Source: Gammaproteobacteria bacterium
GTDB taxonomy: Bacteria > Pseudomonadota > Gammaproteobacteria > Arenicellales > Poriferihabitantaceae
Reading direction: 5' to 3'
NCBI GenBank assembly: GCA_026709505.1
Contig: JAPOSW010000043.1
Location: 1-35,815 of the forward strand
DNA length: 35,815 nucleotides
Shown here: piece by piece, positions 1-7,692 of the stretch
Position numbering within the stretch: position 1 is the stretch's first letter
Layout of the letters: the number at the start of each line of letters is the position of its first letter
Program-made: the position numbers and the translations under genes
The notes under the pieces: generated by a model
What the model was told of the DNA's origin: nothing
Seen by the model: the letters and a program-made list of their open reading frames with translations, nothing else
Databases searched by the model: none

Positions 1-107
1 TTTTCCGGCATGGGCGGCGTTCTCAGGGCGACATGGGCAAGTCCTGGAATGAGGCCGGGCAGGCTGTACCGGCGATTGAAGCGGCATTCGAATTCGGCGA
101 GATAGCG
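1..107 (-). pseudogene. C-terminal fragment of an IS1595-family transposase (runs off the window)
   Basis: Reading the minus strand from 107 to the edge gives RYLAEFECRFNRRYSL followed by PGLIPGLAHVALRTPPMPE. This closely resembles the C-terminal tail of IS1595/ISXO2-type DDE transposases (YLAEF-YRFNRR, then a 'RTPPMP' ending). Upstream of codon RYLAEF the same frame has stops (TAG at about 108-110), so only the last ~35 codons are readable here. The rest of the gene is degenerate or absent. The last 16 codons match the tail of the miniature element ORF at 21450-21587 (HVALRTPP), so the two belong to one element family. The stop codon and inverted repeat would lie left of the window. Family assignment is from memory of the motif, not a search. 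Confidence 0.65.
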
Positions 108-244
108 CTAAAGGAGCTACTGACAATGATTCCGGGCTTTGGGCCGGTTACTGTGCCGATGTGGATTCCATCGGGGCCGGAGGGCTGTTCCACCCCAAAA
201 ATAGTATTGGATAAGTCAAAAGCTGCAAGGCCTGATTGCAGGGA

Positions 245-262
245 GGCGGCCCGAAGACCGCC
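245..262. repeat. GC-rich palindromic unit (REP-like)
   Basis: GGCGG and CCGCC arms flank a CCCGAAGA loop. A near-identical unit lies at 35624-35641. Neither is followed by a T-tract on either strand, so a rho-independent terminator is not favoured. The short stretch 108-291 around it holds no convincing gene. Confidence 0.35.
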
Positions 263-291
263 TGCTGTCCTAAGCCAGAAGGACTTCTATT

Positions 292-504
292 TCACGATTG
301 AGGCTTTTTCCCTTTAGCTAATGCAATCTGAAACAGGATGATGAGTGCCGATGCCATCCAGGCCACCGATTGGACATGTTCTGCCGACGGCATCGAGAAG
401 AATTTTTCGGTAAATCCAAGCAGCCATGATTCCGGATAACTGTAGAAGGTTGGGAAGGTAGCAGACTGAATTCCTGTTGTTTTGATGCAGCTTATTTCAA
501 CCAA
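292..504 (-). CDS. small putative membrane protein downstream of yggT
   Basis: This is a 70-codon frame overlapping the last 8 bases of yggT, starting at a TTG inside the yggT stop region. It has one hydrophobic segment near the C-terminus (MASALIILFQIALA) followed by a basic tail (KGKKPQS), and aromatic residues at the centre. In many Gammaproteobacteria yggT is followed by a DUF167 (YggU) gene; this product is not that. No clear ribosome-binding site and a weak start codon make it uncertain. It could also be a remnant of a longer membrane protein. No function can be assigned. Confidence 0.35.
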   Translation of the reverse strand: MVEISCIKTTGIQSATFPTFYSYPESWLLGFTEKFFSMPSAEHVQSVAWMASALIILFQIALAKGKKPQS

Positions 505-1069
505 GCATCAAAAGGCGCCCAAAATCACCAATTGGCGCAACCACCAGTCTCAAGATGAGGTTCAGCATAAAAAACGCAACAATCGGGGACAGGTCAAGTC
601 CGCCGATAGTCGGCATGATATGGCGAATAGGACGCAGTACCGGCTGGCTGATCTGCACCGCCAGAAACAGAACCGGGTGATAAGAGCGCATGAACCAGCT
701 CATGATGGCGGCCGCAAGAATCGCAATGATTACGATCCAGACCAGGGTTGAGAGAATATCGCTCAATGCCAGAAGAGCAATCGCGGCAATGTTAAGGGAA
801 TAGCCGGAAACGCCAATTACCAGGGCGAGCTGAATCATGGAGACTGCCAAGGCAAATACAAAACAAGCCATGTCAACCCCAAACATTCGAGGAATGATCT
901 TGCGAAATACACCAAGCGGCGCCTCGGTGAAACGTATGATCAGCACGGATAGAGGATTTCTGTGATCCGCACCGCAATACTGAAAAACCAGTCTCAGTAA
1001 TATGACAAGCACATACAAGCCCAGGACCGTTTCAACGAGAAAACCAAGAGAGTTCTGGATATACGGCAT
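497..1069 (-). CDS. yggT: YggT family integral membrane protein
   Basis: This 190-residue protein consists of two repeats of a two-helix YGGT unit. The first is residues ~8-35 (LGFLVETVLGLYVLVILLRL) and ~65-90; the second follows around 100-175 with the typical 'PVLRPIRHIMP..GGLDLSPIVAFFMLNLI' layout. The family occurs across bacteria, chloroplasts (CCB3/YlmG) and Gammaproteobacteria. It has been linked to osmotic/K+ physiology in E. coli and to division or membrane-complex assembly elsewhere; the exact role is unsettled. The start ATG lies 2 bp after the proC stop, so it belongs to the yggS-proC-yggT operon. Length matches the family. Confidence 0.9.
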   Translation of the reverse strand: MPYIQNSLGFLVETVLGLYVLVILLRLVFQYCGADHRNPLSVLIIRFTEAPLGVFRKIIPRMFGVDMACFVFALAVSMIQLALVIGVSGYSLNIAAIALLALSDILSTLVWIVIIAILAAAIMSWFMRSYHPVLFLAVQISQPVLRPIRHIMPTIGGLDLSPIVAFFMLNLILRLVVAPIGDFGRLLMLG

Positions 1070-1071
1070 GC

Positions 1072-1899
1072 TTATTTTTCTCCAAGTTCAGAGGCTAGTT
1101 CTCTGGAGCGGGCAATCGCCGCAGAGATGGCGCCCTCAAAGACTGCTTCAACCCTTGAATTCTCCATAAAGTTCAAGGCAGCTTCAGTGGTGCCTCTTTT
1201 GGAAGTCACCTGTTTTCGAAGTTCGGTTGCAGACAGATTGCTGTCCCTGGCAAGTTGAGTCGCTCCAAGAGCAGTCTGCAAAACCAGTTTTTTTGACAGT
1301 TCCGGGTCCAGTCCATTTTTCTGTGCAGTCTTGATCATGATTTCAATAATGCGAAAAAAGTAAGCCGGTCCACTGCCCGAGATGCCGGTTACCGCATCGA
1401 GAAGATCTTCATTATCAACCCAGGCTATCTCTCCCACAGCCTGCATGATGTTCTGGGCCATGTCCTTTTGGAAAAGCTGGACATTCTGGCCGGCAAACAG
1501 AACCGAAGCACCGCAGCCAATCAGGGCTGGGGTGTTTGGCATTACACGAATCAACGGAATATCACGTTCTATCCAGCGAATGATGTCCCTGGTTCTGATA
1601 CCCGCCGCTATCGAAATCAAAAGTTGTGATGAAGGCTTGAGATATTGATGAAGCGATATCAGCACTTGCTTCATATTCTGAGGCTTGATGGCAGTGGTGA
1701 TGACATCGGCAGCGTCAATACACGTCAGATTGTCTTCCGTCACCGTGACCGGAAAATCCCTTGACAGGGCTTCTCGCTGCTGCGCATCTGGATCGGAGAC
1801 CCGAATCAGGCCAGGGTCATAATCGTTAGCCAGCAAACCGCCAATCATGCTGCGAGCCATGTTGCCCCCACCCACAAATGCAAGCTTGTTATTCATCAT
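1072..1899 (-). CDS. proC: pyrroline-5-carboxylate reductase
   Basis: This cytoplasmic enzyme catalyses the last step of proline synthesis, reducing 1-pyrroline-5-carboxylate with NAD(P)H. The N-terminal Rossmann motif is FVGGGNMARSMIGG (residues 8-21). RVMPNTPALIGCGAS marks the conserved mid-region. The C-terminal dimerisation domain carries the family signature around 'DAVTGISGSGPAYFF' and 'VTSKRGTTEAAL'. The 275 residues are normal for ProC. The ATG overlaps the yggS stop in an ATGA arrangement, so translation is probably coupled, and yggT follows after 2 bp. This order is widespread in Gammaproteobacteria. Confidence 0.96.
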   Translation of the reverse strand: MMNNKLAFVGGGNMARSMIGGLLANDYDPGLIRVSDPDAQQREALSRDFPVTVTEDNLTCIDAADVITTAIKPQNMKQVLISLHQYLKPSSQLLISIAAGIRTRDIIRWIERDIPLIRVMPNTPALIGCGASVLFAGQNVQLFQKDMAQNIMQAVGEIAWVDNEDLLDAVTGISGSGPAYFFRIIEIMIKTAQKNGLDPELSKKLVLQTALGATQLARDSNLSATELRKQVTSKRGTTEAALNFMENSRVEAVFEGAISAAIARSRELASELGEK

Positions 1900-2669
1900 T
1901 GGATTCGTGATTGATTCTTGGATGCTCGGGATCCAAATATCGCCGTTCCCACACGTACCATGGTTGCGCCTTCATGGATCGCAGCCGCCATATCGTCAGT
2001 CATGCCCATGGATAGTTGATCCATGTTCGGATAATGCGGTTGATAACTCTCGAGTAAATCACGCAGTTTACGAAATACCTTGCGTTGCCGATCAAAGCTG
2101 CTTTCAGGACGAGGTATGATCATCAGGCCTCGGAATTCAAGATTGGGCAGCGAATCGATTAACTCAGCCAGGTCCTCCAGCTCGTCAGCCTGAATCCCTG
2201 ATTTGCCGGGTTCATTTTGCAGATTGACTTGAATCAGGGATTGCAAAGCAGTTGGCCGATTGCGAAATGAATTCAATCGCCTGGCAGTTTTCGGGCTGTC
2301 TATTGTGTGTACCCAGTCAAAGTTCTCGGCAATATCCCGGCATTTTCTGCTTTGTATATTGCCAATAAAGTGCCAACTAAGCGGATGCGGAAGAGGTTCG
2401 CTGTCGAGTAGCGTCTTCACGGATTGAATTTTTTCCAGGCTTTCCTGCACATAGTTCTCGCCAAAATCCGCCTGGCCCAATCGGGCAATTCCAGCCACTG
2501 CTTCGGCCGGATGTTGCTTACTGACTGCAATCAATCGGGTTGATCCTTCGGGTCGTTTACAGCATCGAACCTGATCGTGAATCCGCAAAAGGGTGCGTTT
2601 ATATCGGGATGCCGAATCGCCGCAGCCTCCAAGAACAGGGTTTGGGGTTGAATGGGCATCCACTATCAT
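1896..2669 (-). CDS. yggS: PLP homeostasis protein, YggS/PROSC (PLPBP) family
   Basis: This is a fold-type III PLP-binding protein that controls free pyridoxal 5'-phosphate and affects amino- and keto-acid balance; it is not a classical enzyme. The PLP lysine is K51 in LIAVSKQHP. Also present are FGENYVQE, WHFIGNIQSRKCR and the C-terminal phosphate-binding SMGMTDDMAAAI followed by VRVGTAIFG. At 257 residues it is about 15 longer at the N-terminus than E. coli YggS; no internal start gives a better fit, so the ATG at 2669 is kept. It is first in the operon with proC and yggT, and is divergent from the CBS gene. Confidence 0.94.
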   Translation of the reverse strand: MIVDAHSTPNPVLGGCGDSASRYKRTLLRIHDQVRCCKRPEGSTRLIAVSKQHPAEAVAGIARLGQADFGENYVQESLEKIQSVKTLLDSEPLPHPLSWHFIGNIQSRKCRDIAENFDWVHTIDSPKTARRLNSFRNRPTALQSLIQVNLQNEPGKSGIQADELEDLAELIDSLPNLEFRGLMIIPRPESSFDRQRKVFRKLRDLLESYQPHYPNMDQLSMGMTDDMAAAIHEGATMVRVGTAIFGSRASKNQSRIQ

Positions 2670-2691
2670 CGGATTATTTTATCATTTACGA

Positions 2692-2731
2692 TATAATGGT
2701 AATGGATGATTTTGTGAAATTTTCCTACAAT
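2692..2731 (+). promoter_or_regulatory. AT-rich divergent promoter region for the CBS gene
   Basis: The 105-bp gap between divergent yggS and the CBS gene contains a perfect TATAAT (2692-2697) and a TACAAT (2726-2731) on the plus strand. No good -35 is visible for either, so the exact promoter is uncertain. Confidence 0.3.
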
Positions 2732-2774
2732 GGCACCATAGCCACCAAATATGAAATGAATCAGGATTGTTGAG

Positions 2775-3203
2775 ATGAGTCAGATTTCTGAAATATTGGA
2801 CAACAAACCCGAGACGATCTGGAGCGTGACCTCAGGGAACTCTGTTTATGATGCGATAAAGGTGATGTCTAAACAGGGTATTGGCGCTGTTCTGGTAATA
2901 GAAGACGAGCGGATTGTTGGCATATTAAGCGAACGAGACTGTGCTCGCAAAGTTGTGCTCGAGTGTCGCTCCGCTAAAGAAACAAGAGTGGGTGAGATCA
3001 TGACCCGCAGCGTATTCACCACGACCCGTGACAAATCCATTAGCGAATGCATGTCGATGATGACTGATAAGCACTTTCGCCATCTTCCTATTGTTGAAAA
3101 CGACAAGGTCGTGGGCATGATCTCGATCGGAGATCTGGTGCGGGCGATGATCAGTGAATACAAGTATACCATCGAGCAGTTGGAGCAGTATATAGCCGGA
3201 TAA
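2775..3203 (+). CDS. tandem CBS-domain protein
   Basis: This is a stand-alone pair of CBS domains in 142 residues. CBS1 covers about residues 12-66 (VYDAIKVMSKQGIGAVLVIE, then VGILSERDCARKV). CBS2 covers about 76-133 (MTRSVFTTTRDKSISECMSMM, then GMISIGDLVRAMI). The ERDCARKVVL and SIGDLV ends of each domain are typical. Such proteins (Bateman modules) bind adenosyl ligands (AMP, ATP, NADH or SAM in different members) and act as energy or redox sensors on partner proteins. Partner and ligand cannot be told here. It is transcribed alone, divergent from yggS and convergent with the transporter operon. Confidence 0.9.
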   Translation: MSQISEILDNKPETIWSVTSGNSVYDAIKVMSKQGIGAVLVIEDERIVGILSERDCARKVVLECRSAKETRVGEIMTRSVFTTTRDKSISECMSMMTDKHFRHLPIVENDKVVGMISIGDLVRAMISEYKYTIEQLEQYIAG

Positions 3204-3239
3204 GAAAAAACTGGTTCAGAGAAAGAGTCCGCCATCCGA

Positions 3240-3281
3240 GCAGGCATATTTCTGTAATCGGCAGATATGGTGGATGCCTGC
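3240..3281. terminator. possible bidirectional terminator hairpin
   Basis: GCAGGCAT (3240-3247) pairs with ATGCCTGC (3274-3281), and the intervening bases are partly self-complementary. It lies in the 224-bp gap between the convergent CBS gene and proW. No strong T-tract follows, so the call is weak. Nothing else is seen in this gap. Confidence 0.3.
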
Positions 3282-3427
3282 TTCTGAACTCAAGTCCAAT
3301 TCGGCTTCACTTGCACAAGTCTAATGCGTCCGTTGCCTGGCAATGTGCCACCAAATCAGCGCGTTTTATCAGATCGATAATCATGGTTGTGGTCCAGTCA
3401 TCAATATGAAGGCATCGGCCACACATC

Positions 3428-4975
3428 TCACCCGCCTTTTTCTGCATCTTTAAATCTGCCTTGAACTACACGATCAATTATGATCGCGCAGAACAGGATT
3501 GCAATGCCGGCTAAAATTCCCTGGCCTTTCGCGGCATACTGCAAGGCAACCAGGACATCATATCCCAAGCCCTTGGCATCAATCAGCGCAGCAATGACAA
3601 CCAGTGAAAGACACATCATGATTGTCTGATTGACCCCTGCCATGATGCTTGGAGTTGCCAGAGGAACCTCGATACCTCGGAGAATCTGCATATCCGTGGC
3701 GCCAAATGCTCGCGCCGCTTCAACCACATCTTTTGGCACTTCCCGAATCCCTAATGCAGTCAGGCGAATGATGGGAGGTAGTCCAAAAATCATTGACGCC
3801 AATATGCCTGGCGGCTTGCCAGTTCCGAAAAATGCAATAATGGGAATCAGATAGACAAACGACGGCAGGGTCTGCATCAGGTCCAAAACGGGTCTGGCAA
3901 ACGTATACGCCCTCTGACTTCTTGCAAACCAGACACCAAGCGGTATTCCAATTGCAATGCAAAGAAACGATGCGGTGCCAAGCAAGGCGACTGTCGCCAT
4001 GCTTTTTTGCCAAAAGCCAAAAACGGCAAGATAGCACAATGCCGCAGCTGTGAATATCGCGACTCTTGATCCCGCGCTCCGATAGGCGAAGATAATTATC
4101 ACGGCCATGACGACCGGCCACGGAGTGCCGACGAGCAAAGTCTCGACACCGTCAAGAATGATGCGGATTGCGCGTGAAATGCCAAAAAACAAAAAGGCGA
4201 AATTGCGCGACGCGATATCAAACCAGTAATCTATCCAGCTTGATATCTGGAGGTAGATTGTATTGTCAATTGGAAATTCGGTGATGATTTCGGGCGGATT
4301 TCCAGAAGTAAATCGCATCAGCGTTACGACATACACAAAGCTGACAATAACCGCACCCAGAATACCACTGGACCTGTTGAATCCTGACCGGACTTTTCTA
4401 TCGGCACGCCATCGAGTGTACTGTCTCTCATATGCAATATTGGCAACCAGACCTTCAAACACCTTCACCAGCACCAGCAATATGATCCCTGTCACCAAAA
4501 TACGCGTGGCACCCGCTTCGACCTCTTCGGCATCGGCCAAAGCTTTTTCCTGAGCCTTGAGCAATCCATCAGCACGTTTCCGAAAGGAAGCTTCTCCCTC
4601 CTCATCGCCTTGCTCAATGGCGCTTTCAACCCGCTCCATCATTCGTTCATAATTGCCTGCGAGTCTTTCAGCACGAGCAAATTGATCAGCGCCCAGATCG
4701 CCCCATGAACCCAGGCCAATCATGACGGCCGCGATCACTTCCAGCACGGAAAAGACCCAGAAAAGCCCCCATAAACCCCGCGCCGTAGCCCAAAGCGGCC
4801 CAAACAGTGCAGAAGCCAGATTAAATGTCCAGCAGTAGCCATTGCTAGACTCTTGAATTCGGCCGAATTCGCGCGCATAGTATTTACCGCTCGTCCCGGT
4901 AAATTCCGTGACCGACTCGGAAATATCAAGATTTGGCAATTCGTCTACGGCCTGTATCTCAATATTCGTTTCCAT
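3428..4975 (-). CDS. proW: betaine/proline-type ABC transporter permease, second of two tandem copies, with N-terminal extension
   Basis: This is the inner-membrane permease of a ProU-like importer. The C-terminal half (~residues 270-510) is a standard BPD-type domain with several helices and the EAA loop (VVEAARAFGATDMQILRGIEV). The N-terminal ~230 residues are an extension absent from E. coli ProW (354 aa). It has a short acidic head, a WTFNLASALFGPLWATARG segment plus a second helix resembling the DUF2628 membrane motif, an acidic Glu/Ala-rich likely coiled coil (~115-150), and another helix pair. The ATG directly follows the upstream permease's TGA. Residues are highly similar to that paralogue throughout, so this is an old tandem duplication, probably forming a heterodimeric pore. 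It is the last gene of the operon. Confidence 0.88.
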   Translation of the reverse strand: METNIEIQAVDELPNLDISESVTEFTGTSGKYYAREFGRIQESSNGYCWTFNLASALFGPLWATARGLWGLFWVFSVLEVIAAVMIGLGSWGDLGADQFARAERLAGNYERMMERVESAIEQGDEEGEASFRKRADGLLKAQEKALADAEEVEAGATRILVTGIILLVLVKVFEGLVANIAYERQYTRWRADRKVRSGFNRSSGILGAVIVSFVYVVTLMRFTSGNPPEIITEFPIDNTIYLQISSWIDYWFDIASRNFAFLFFGISRAIRIILDGVETLLVGTPWPVVMAVIIIFAYRSAGSRVAIFTAAALCYLAVFGFWQKSMATVALLGTASFLCIAIGIPLGVWFARSQRAYTFARPVLDLMQTLPSFVYLIPIIAFFGTGKPPGILASMIFGLPPIIRLTALGIREVPKDVVEAARAFGATDMQILRGIEVPLATPSIMAGVNQTIMMCLSLVVIAALIDAKGLGYDVLVALQYAAKGQGILAGIAILFCAIIIDRVVQGRFKDAEKGG

Positions 4976-6508
4976 TCATCGTTCCTCTTGCCGTTGAAAA
5001 CGACCCTGTACAATGCGGTCAAGCATCATCGCGCAGAACAAAATCGCAAGCCCCGAAAGAATGCCCTGCCCCTTGGCCACAAACTGCAAGGCAACCAGGA
5101 CTTCCTGACCCAGGCCTTTTGCGCCGATTAACGAAGCGATGACCACCATCGACAAGCTCATCAGTATGGTTTGATTGACGCCCGTCATAATTGCCGGTCG
5201 CGCCAACGGGAGTTCGACACCGAAAAGAATCTGGCGTGGAGTAGCTCCAAATGCGGCCGCAGCCTCCTTGACCATCGGTGACACCTGTCTCATACCCAGC
5301 GCCGTCAAGCGCACTACTGGCGGCATCGCAAAAATAATCGTGGCGAGTACCCCCGGAACTTTACCCGTGCCGAAAAATGCGATGATTGGTATCAGGTACA
5401 CAAAAGGCGGAATCGTCTGCATCAGGTCAAGCACTGGTCTGGCGGCAGTGTATGCCCGTTCGTTTCCGGCAAACCAGATGCCCAGCGGAATACCAATCAA
5501 GATACAGAAAAAGGAAGCAGTGCCAACCATAACAATACTGATCATGCTTGCTTCCCATAAACCCAGAATCCCAATATAGGCAAGAGAGGCTGCAGTAAAT
5601 ATCGCAATCCGGATGCTTGCAACACGCCAGGCAACGAGCACCAGCAGCACTGCTACAACTGGCCAGGGCGTGTCAACCAGCGCCAATTCAATTGTATCCA
5701 GTACGGCTTGCGCCACCAGCGTTATCGCATCGAAAAATTCCTTTCCGGAATCAGCCGTTCGATCAAACCATCCATCCAGCCAGTTCGAACTGACGGTAAA
5801 GTAATCCTTGTTTGCTGGAAAATCCACCATCCAGCTCACCGGTGCCGATACCGTAAAACGATATAGCGTCAATGGCACGATGAAGACCAGCATTGCTGCC
5901 GCATAACCAAGCCGATTCCAGCTGAAACCGCTGGGAATGCTCCGGTTGACAAGCCATCTCGAATACTGCATTTCATACAGGCGGTTGGCATACATCCCCT
6001 GGACCACGCGCAGTGCAGCAAACGCCGTTAGTCCGAAAGACAGGTACAGCCACCAGTTGTCACCCAAAGCCTGAGCTTCGGCCATTGCAATTTGCGCCGC
6101 ATTGTCAAGATTGTCGGCAATTTCAAGAGAAGTAGCGGCATTGCCACTGTTGGCCGCATCGATTCTGATTTCAGATGCCCGTTGGGAAAATTTTTCAGCC
6201 TCAGCCATTTTGGCGGCGCCCAAATCACCCCAAATGCCTTTCCCAATCTGAACCAGTGCAACAAGTTCGCCAAGCGTAAATAGCCAAAACATTGACCACA
6301 ACCCTCGCGCAGCACTCCAAACCGGGCCCAGAAGGACTGCGGACATATTCCAGAACTTGATATTTTCCGTATCGGCCTGAATACGGGTGAGGGTTTCTGC
6401 ATAGTATTCGGCGTTTGCGCCGGCAAAATCACGGATGGAATCGGAGAGGTCGAGTTCCGGAACCTCTTCCAGGACATCCGGCATCCCTGTTTCTTCGGAC
6501 ATTTTCAC
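4976..6508 (-). CDS. proW: betaine/proline-type ABC transporter permease, first of two tandem copies, with N-terminal extension
   Basis: This is a 510-residue permease paralogous to the following gene. It has the same layout: an acidic N-terminal head, a WNMSAVLLGPVWSAARGLW membrane segment, an Ala-rich helical stretch (~115-160), then the BPD transport domain (~residues 270-505) with EAA loop VKEAAAAFGATPRQILFGVE. It overlaps the proV stop by 4 bp and its stop abuts the next permease's start, so expression is tightly coupled. The duplicated permeases imply two non-identical transmembrane subunits per ATPase dimer. The extension's function is unknown; a regulatory or osmosensing role is only a guess. 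Confidence 0.9.
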   Translation of the reverse strand: MKMSEETGMPDVLEEVPELDLSDSIRDFAGANAEYYAETLTRIQADTENIKFWNMSAVLLGPVWSAARGLWSMFWLFTLGELVALVQIGKGIWGDLGAAKMAEAEKFSQRASEIRIDAANSGNAATSLEIADNLDNAAQIAMAEAQALGDNWWLYLSFGLTAFAALRVVQGMYANRLYEMQYSRWLVNRSIPSGFSWNRLGYAAAMLVFIVPLTLYRFTVSAPVSWMVDFPANKDYFTVSSNWLDGWFDRTADSGKEFFDAITLVAQAVLDTIELALVDTPWPVVAVLLVLVAWRVASIRIAIFTAASLAYIGILGLWEASMISIVMVGTASFFCILIGIPLGIWFAGNERAYTAARPVLDLMQTIPPFVYLIPIIAFFGTGKVPGVLATIIFAMPPVVRLTALGMRQVSPMVKEAAAAFGATPRQILFGVELPLARPAIMTGVNQTILMSLSMVVIASLIGAKGLGQEVLVALQFVAKGQGILSGLAILFCAMMLDRIVQGRFQRQEER

Positions 6509-7554
6509 TTGCCGCCCTTTATGCCCTGAAGCAGTCGGTCCTTGGATACCACGCCAATATCTGCACCGGCTTCATCAGTGGTCACAATGGGCTGATTGGT
6601 AGTAACAGCAACATCAACCAGATGATCCAGGTCTACATCTTGCGAGATCCTGGGTGAAAGGCTCAGATCCTCTCCTTGCTTTGCAGCATAATCGCTAATC
6701 GGCACCTGTATGGTATGTGCAAAAATCAACTTTAGCTTAGAAATATTCTGAACAAAATCACGAACATAATCATCCGCTGGGTTAGTAACGATTTCTTCTG
6801 GAGTGCCGATCTGCACGATGCGTCCATCTTTCATGATCGCAATTCGCGTACCTAGGCGGATAGCCTCGTCAAGGTCATGAGTAATAAACAGCGTTGTCTT
6901 GTGCAACTGATCGGACAGTGCCATGAACTGATCCTGAAGCTGTCGGCGAATGAGGGGATCCAGTGCGCTGAAAGGTTCATCCATCAGCAGTACATCCGGA
7001 TCACAGGCCAATGCCCTAGCGAGTCCTACGCGTTGTTGCATCCCACCGGACAGTTCTCTTGGAAAGCGGTCCTCAAACCCTTCCAGCCCGACCAGCCCCA
7101 GTGTATGTTGGGAAACATTCCAGCGTCGGGCTTTTGATTCCCCGCGAATCTCAAGCGGGTATGCGACATTATCACGCACGGAACGGTGCGGTAAAAGCGC
7201 CATGTGCTGGAAGACCATGCCAATCCGCTTTGCACGAACTTCACGCAATGCCGAAGGCGACAGCTTCATCACGTCCTGACCCAACAGCCATATCTCGCCT
7301 GAAGTTGGTTCAATAAGCCGGTTGACATGCCGAACCAAGGTTGACTTCCCGCTGCCGGACAAGCCCATGATGCAGAATATCTCACCGCGACGCACATTGA
7401 AACTGACGTCTGCAATGCCGACTACGGCACCGTACTGCTCCAAAACTTCGGCTTTGCCAATACCAGCAGTTTCGATTGCCTTCATCGCTTCATCGGCCCT
7501 TGTCCCGAAAATCTTCCAGGCACTTTTAAGTTTTATGACTACATCGTCTTTCAT
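6505..7554 (-). CDS. proV: betaine/proline-type ABC transporter ATP-binding protein
   Basis: This is the cytoplasmic ATPase of the ProU-like importer. It has Walker A GLSGSGKST (~residues 68-76), Q-loop VFQHMALLPHRSV, signature LSGGMQQR, Walker B VLLMDEPFSALD, and H-loop FITHDLDEA. The family-specific N-terminal lead (KSAWKIFG) is present. The C-terminal ~75 residues form a shortened CBS-like region (DLDHLVDVAVTTNQPIV, then DIGVVSKDRLLQGI), equivalent to the osmoregulatory CBS tail of ProV/OpuAA but with room for only about one CBS motif. The 349 residues compare with ~400 in E. coli ProV, consistent with that shortening. It is the second gene of the operon, 138 bp after proX. Confidence 0.94.
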   Translation of the reverse strand: MKDDVVIKLKSAWKIFGTRADEAMKAIETAGIGKAEVLEQYGAVVGIADVSFNVRRGEIFCIMGLSGSGKSTLVRHVNRLIEPTSGEIWLLGQDVMKLSPSALREVRAKRIGMVFQHMALLPHRSVRDNVAYPLEIRGESKARRWNVSQHTLGLVGLEGFEDRFPRELSGGMQQRVGLARALACDPDVLLMDEPFSALDPLIRRQLQDQFMALSDQLHKTTLFITHDLDEAIRLGTRIAIMKDGRIVQIGTPEEIVTNPADDYVRDFVQNISKLKLIFAHTIQVPISDYAAKQGEDLSLSPRISQDVDLDHLVDVAVTTNQPIVTTDEAGADIGVVSKDRLLQGIKGGK

Positions 7555-7603
7555 GTGAATAGATTGCCCTTGCCCACTGCTTTAACCATAATTCTGGAAT
7601 CGA

Positions 7604-7642
7604 AAAAAACGGCACAGGGTCAAGAAGAACACTGTGCCGTTT
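7604..7642 (-). terminator. intra-operon terminator/attenuator between proX and proV
   Basis: On the minus strand an 11-bp stem (AAACGGCACAG with CTGTGCCGTTT; 7607-7617 and 7632-7642) with a 14-nt loop is followed by a run of T. This is the layout of a rho-independent terminator just after the proX stop. It would lower proV-proW expression relative to the binding protein, a common way to make excess periplasmic receptor. Confidence 0.65.
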
Positions 7643-7692
7643 CGGTTTCTGTTATCGAAAATCCAGTTGCTGGAAATACGAGTCGAATGCGA

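Noticed and set aside
33-317. 94-codon plus-strand frame at the left edge
   Set aside because: Antisense to the transposase C-terminal fragment and otherwise featureless; likely spurious.
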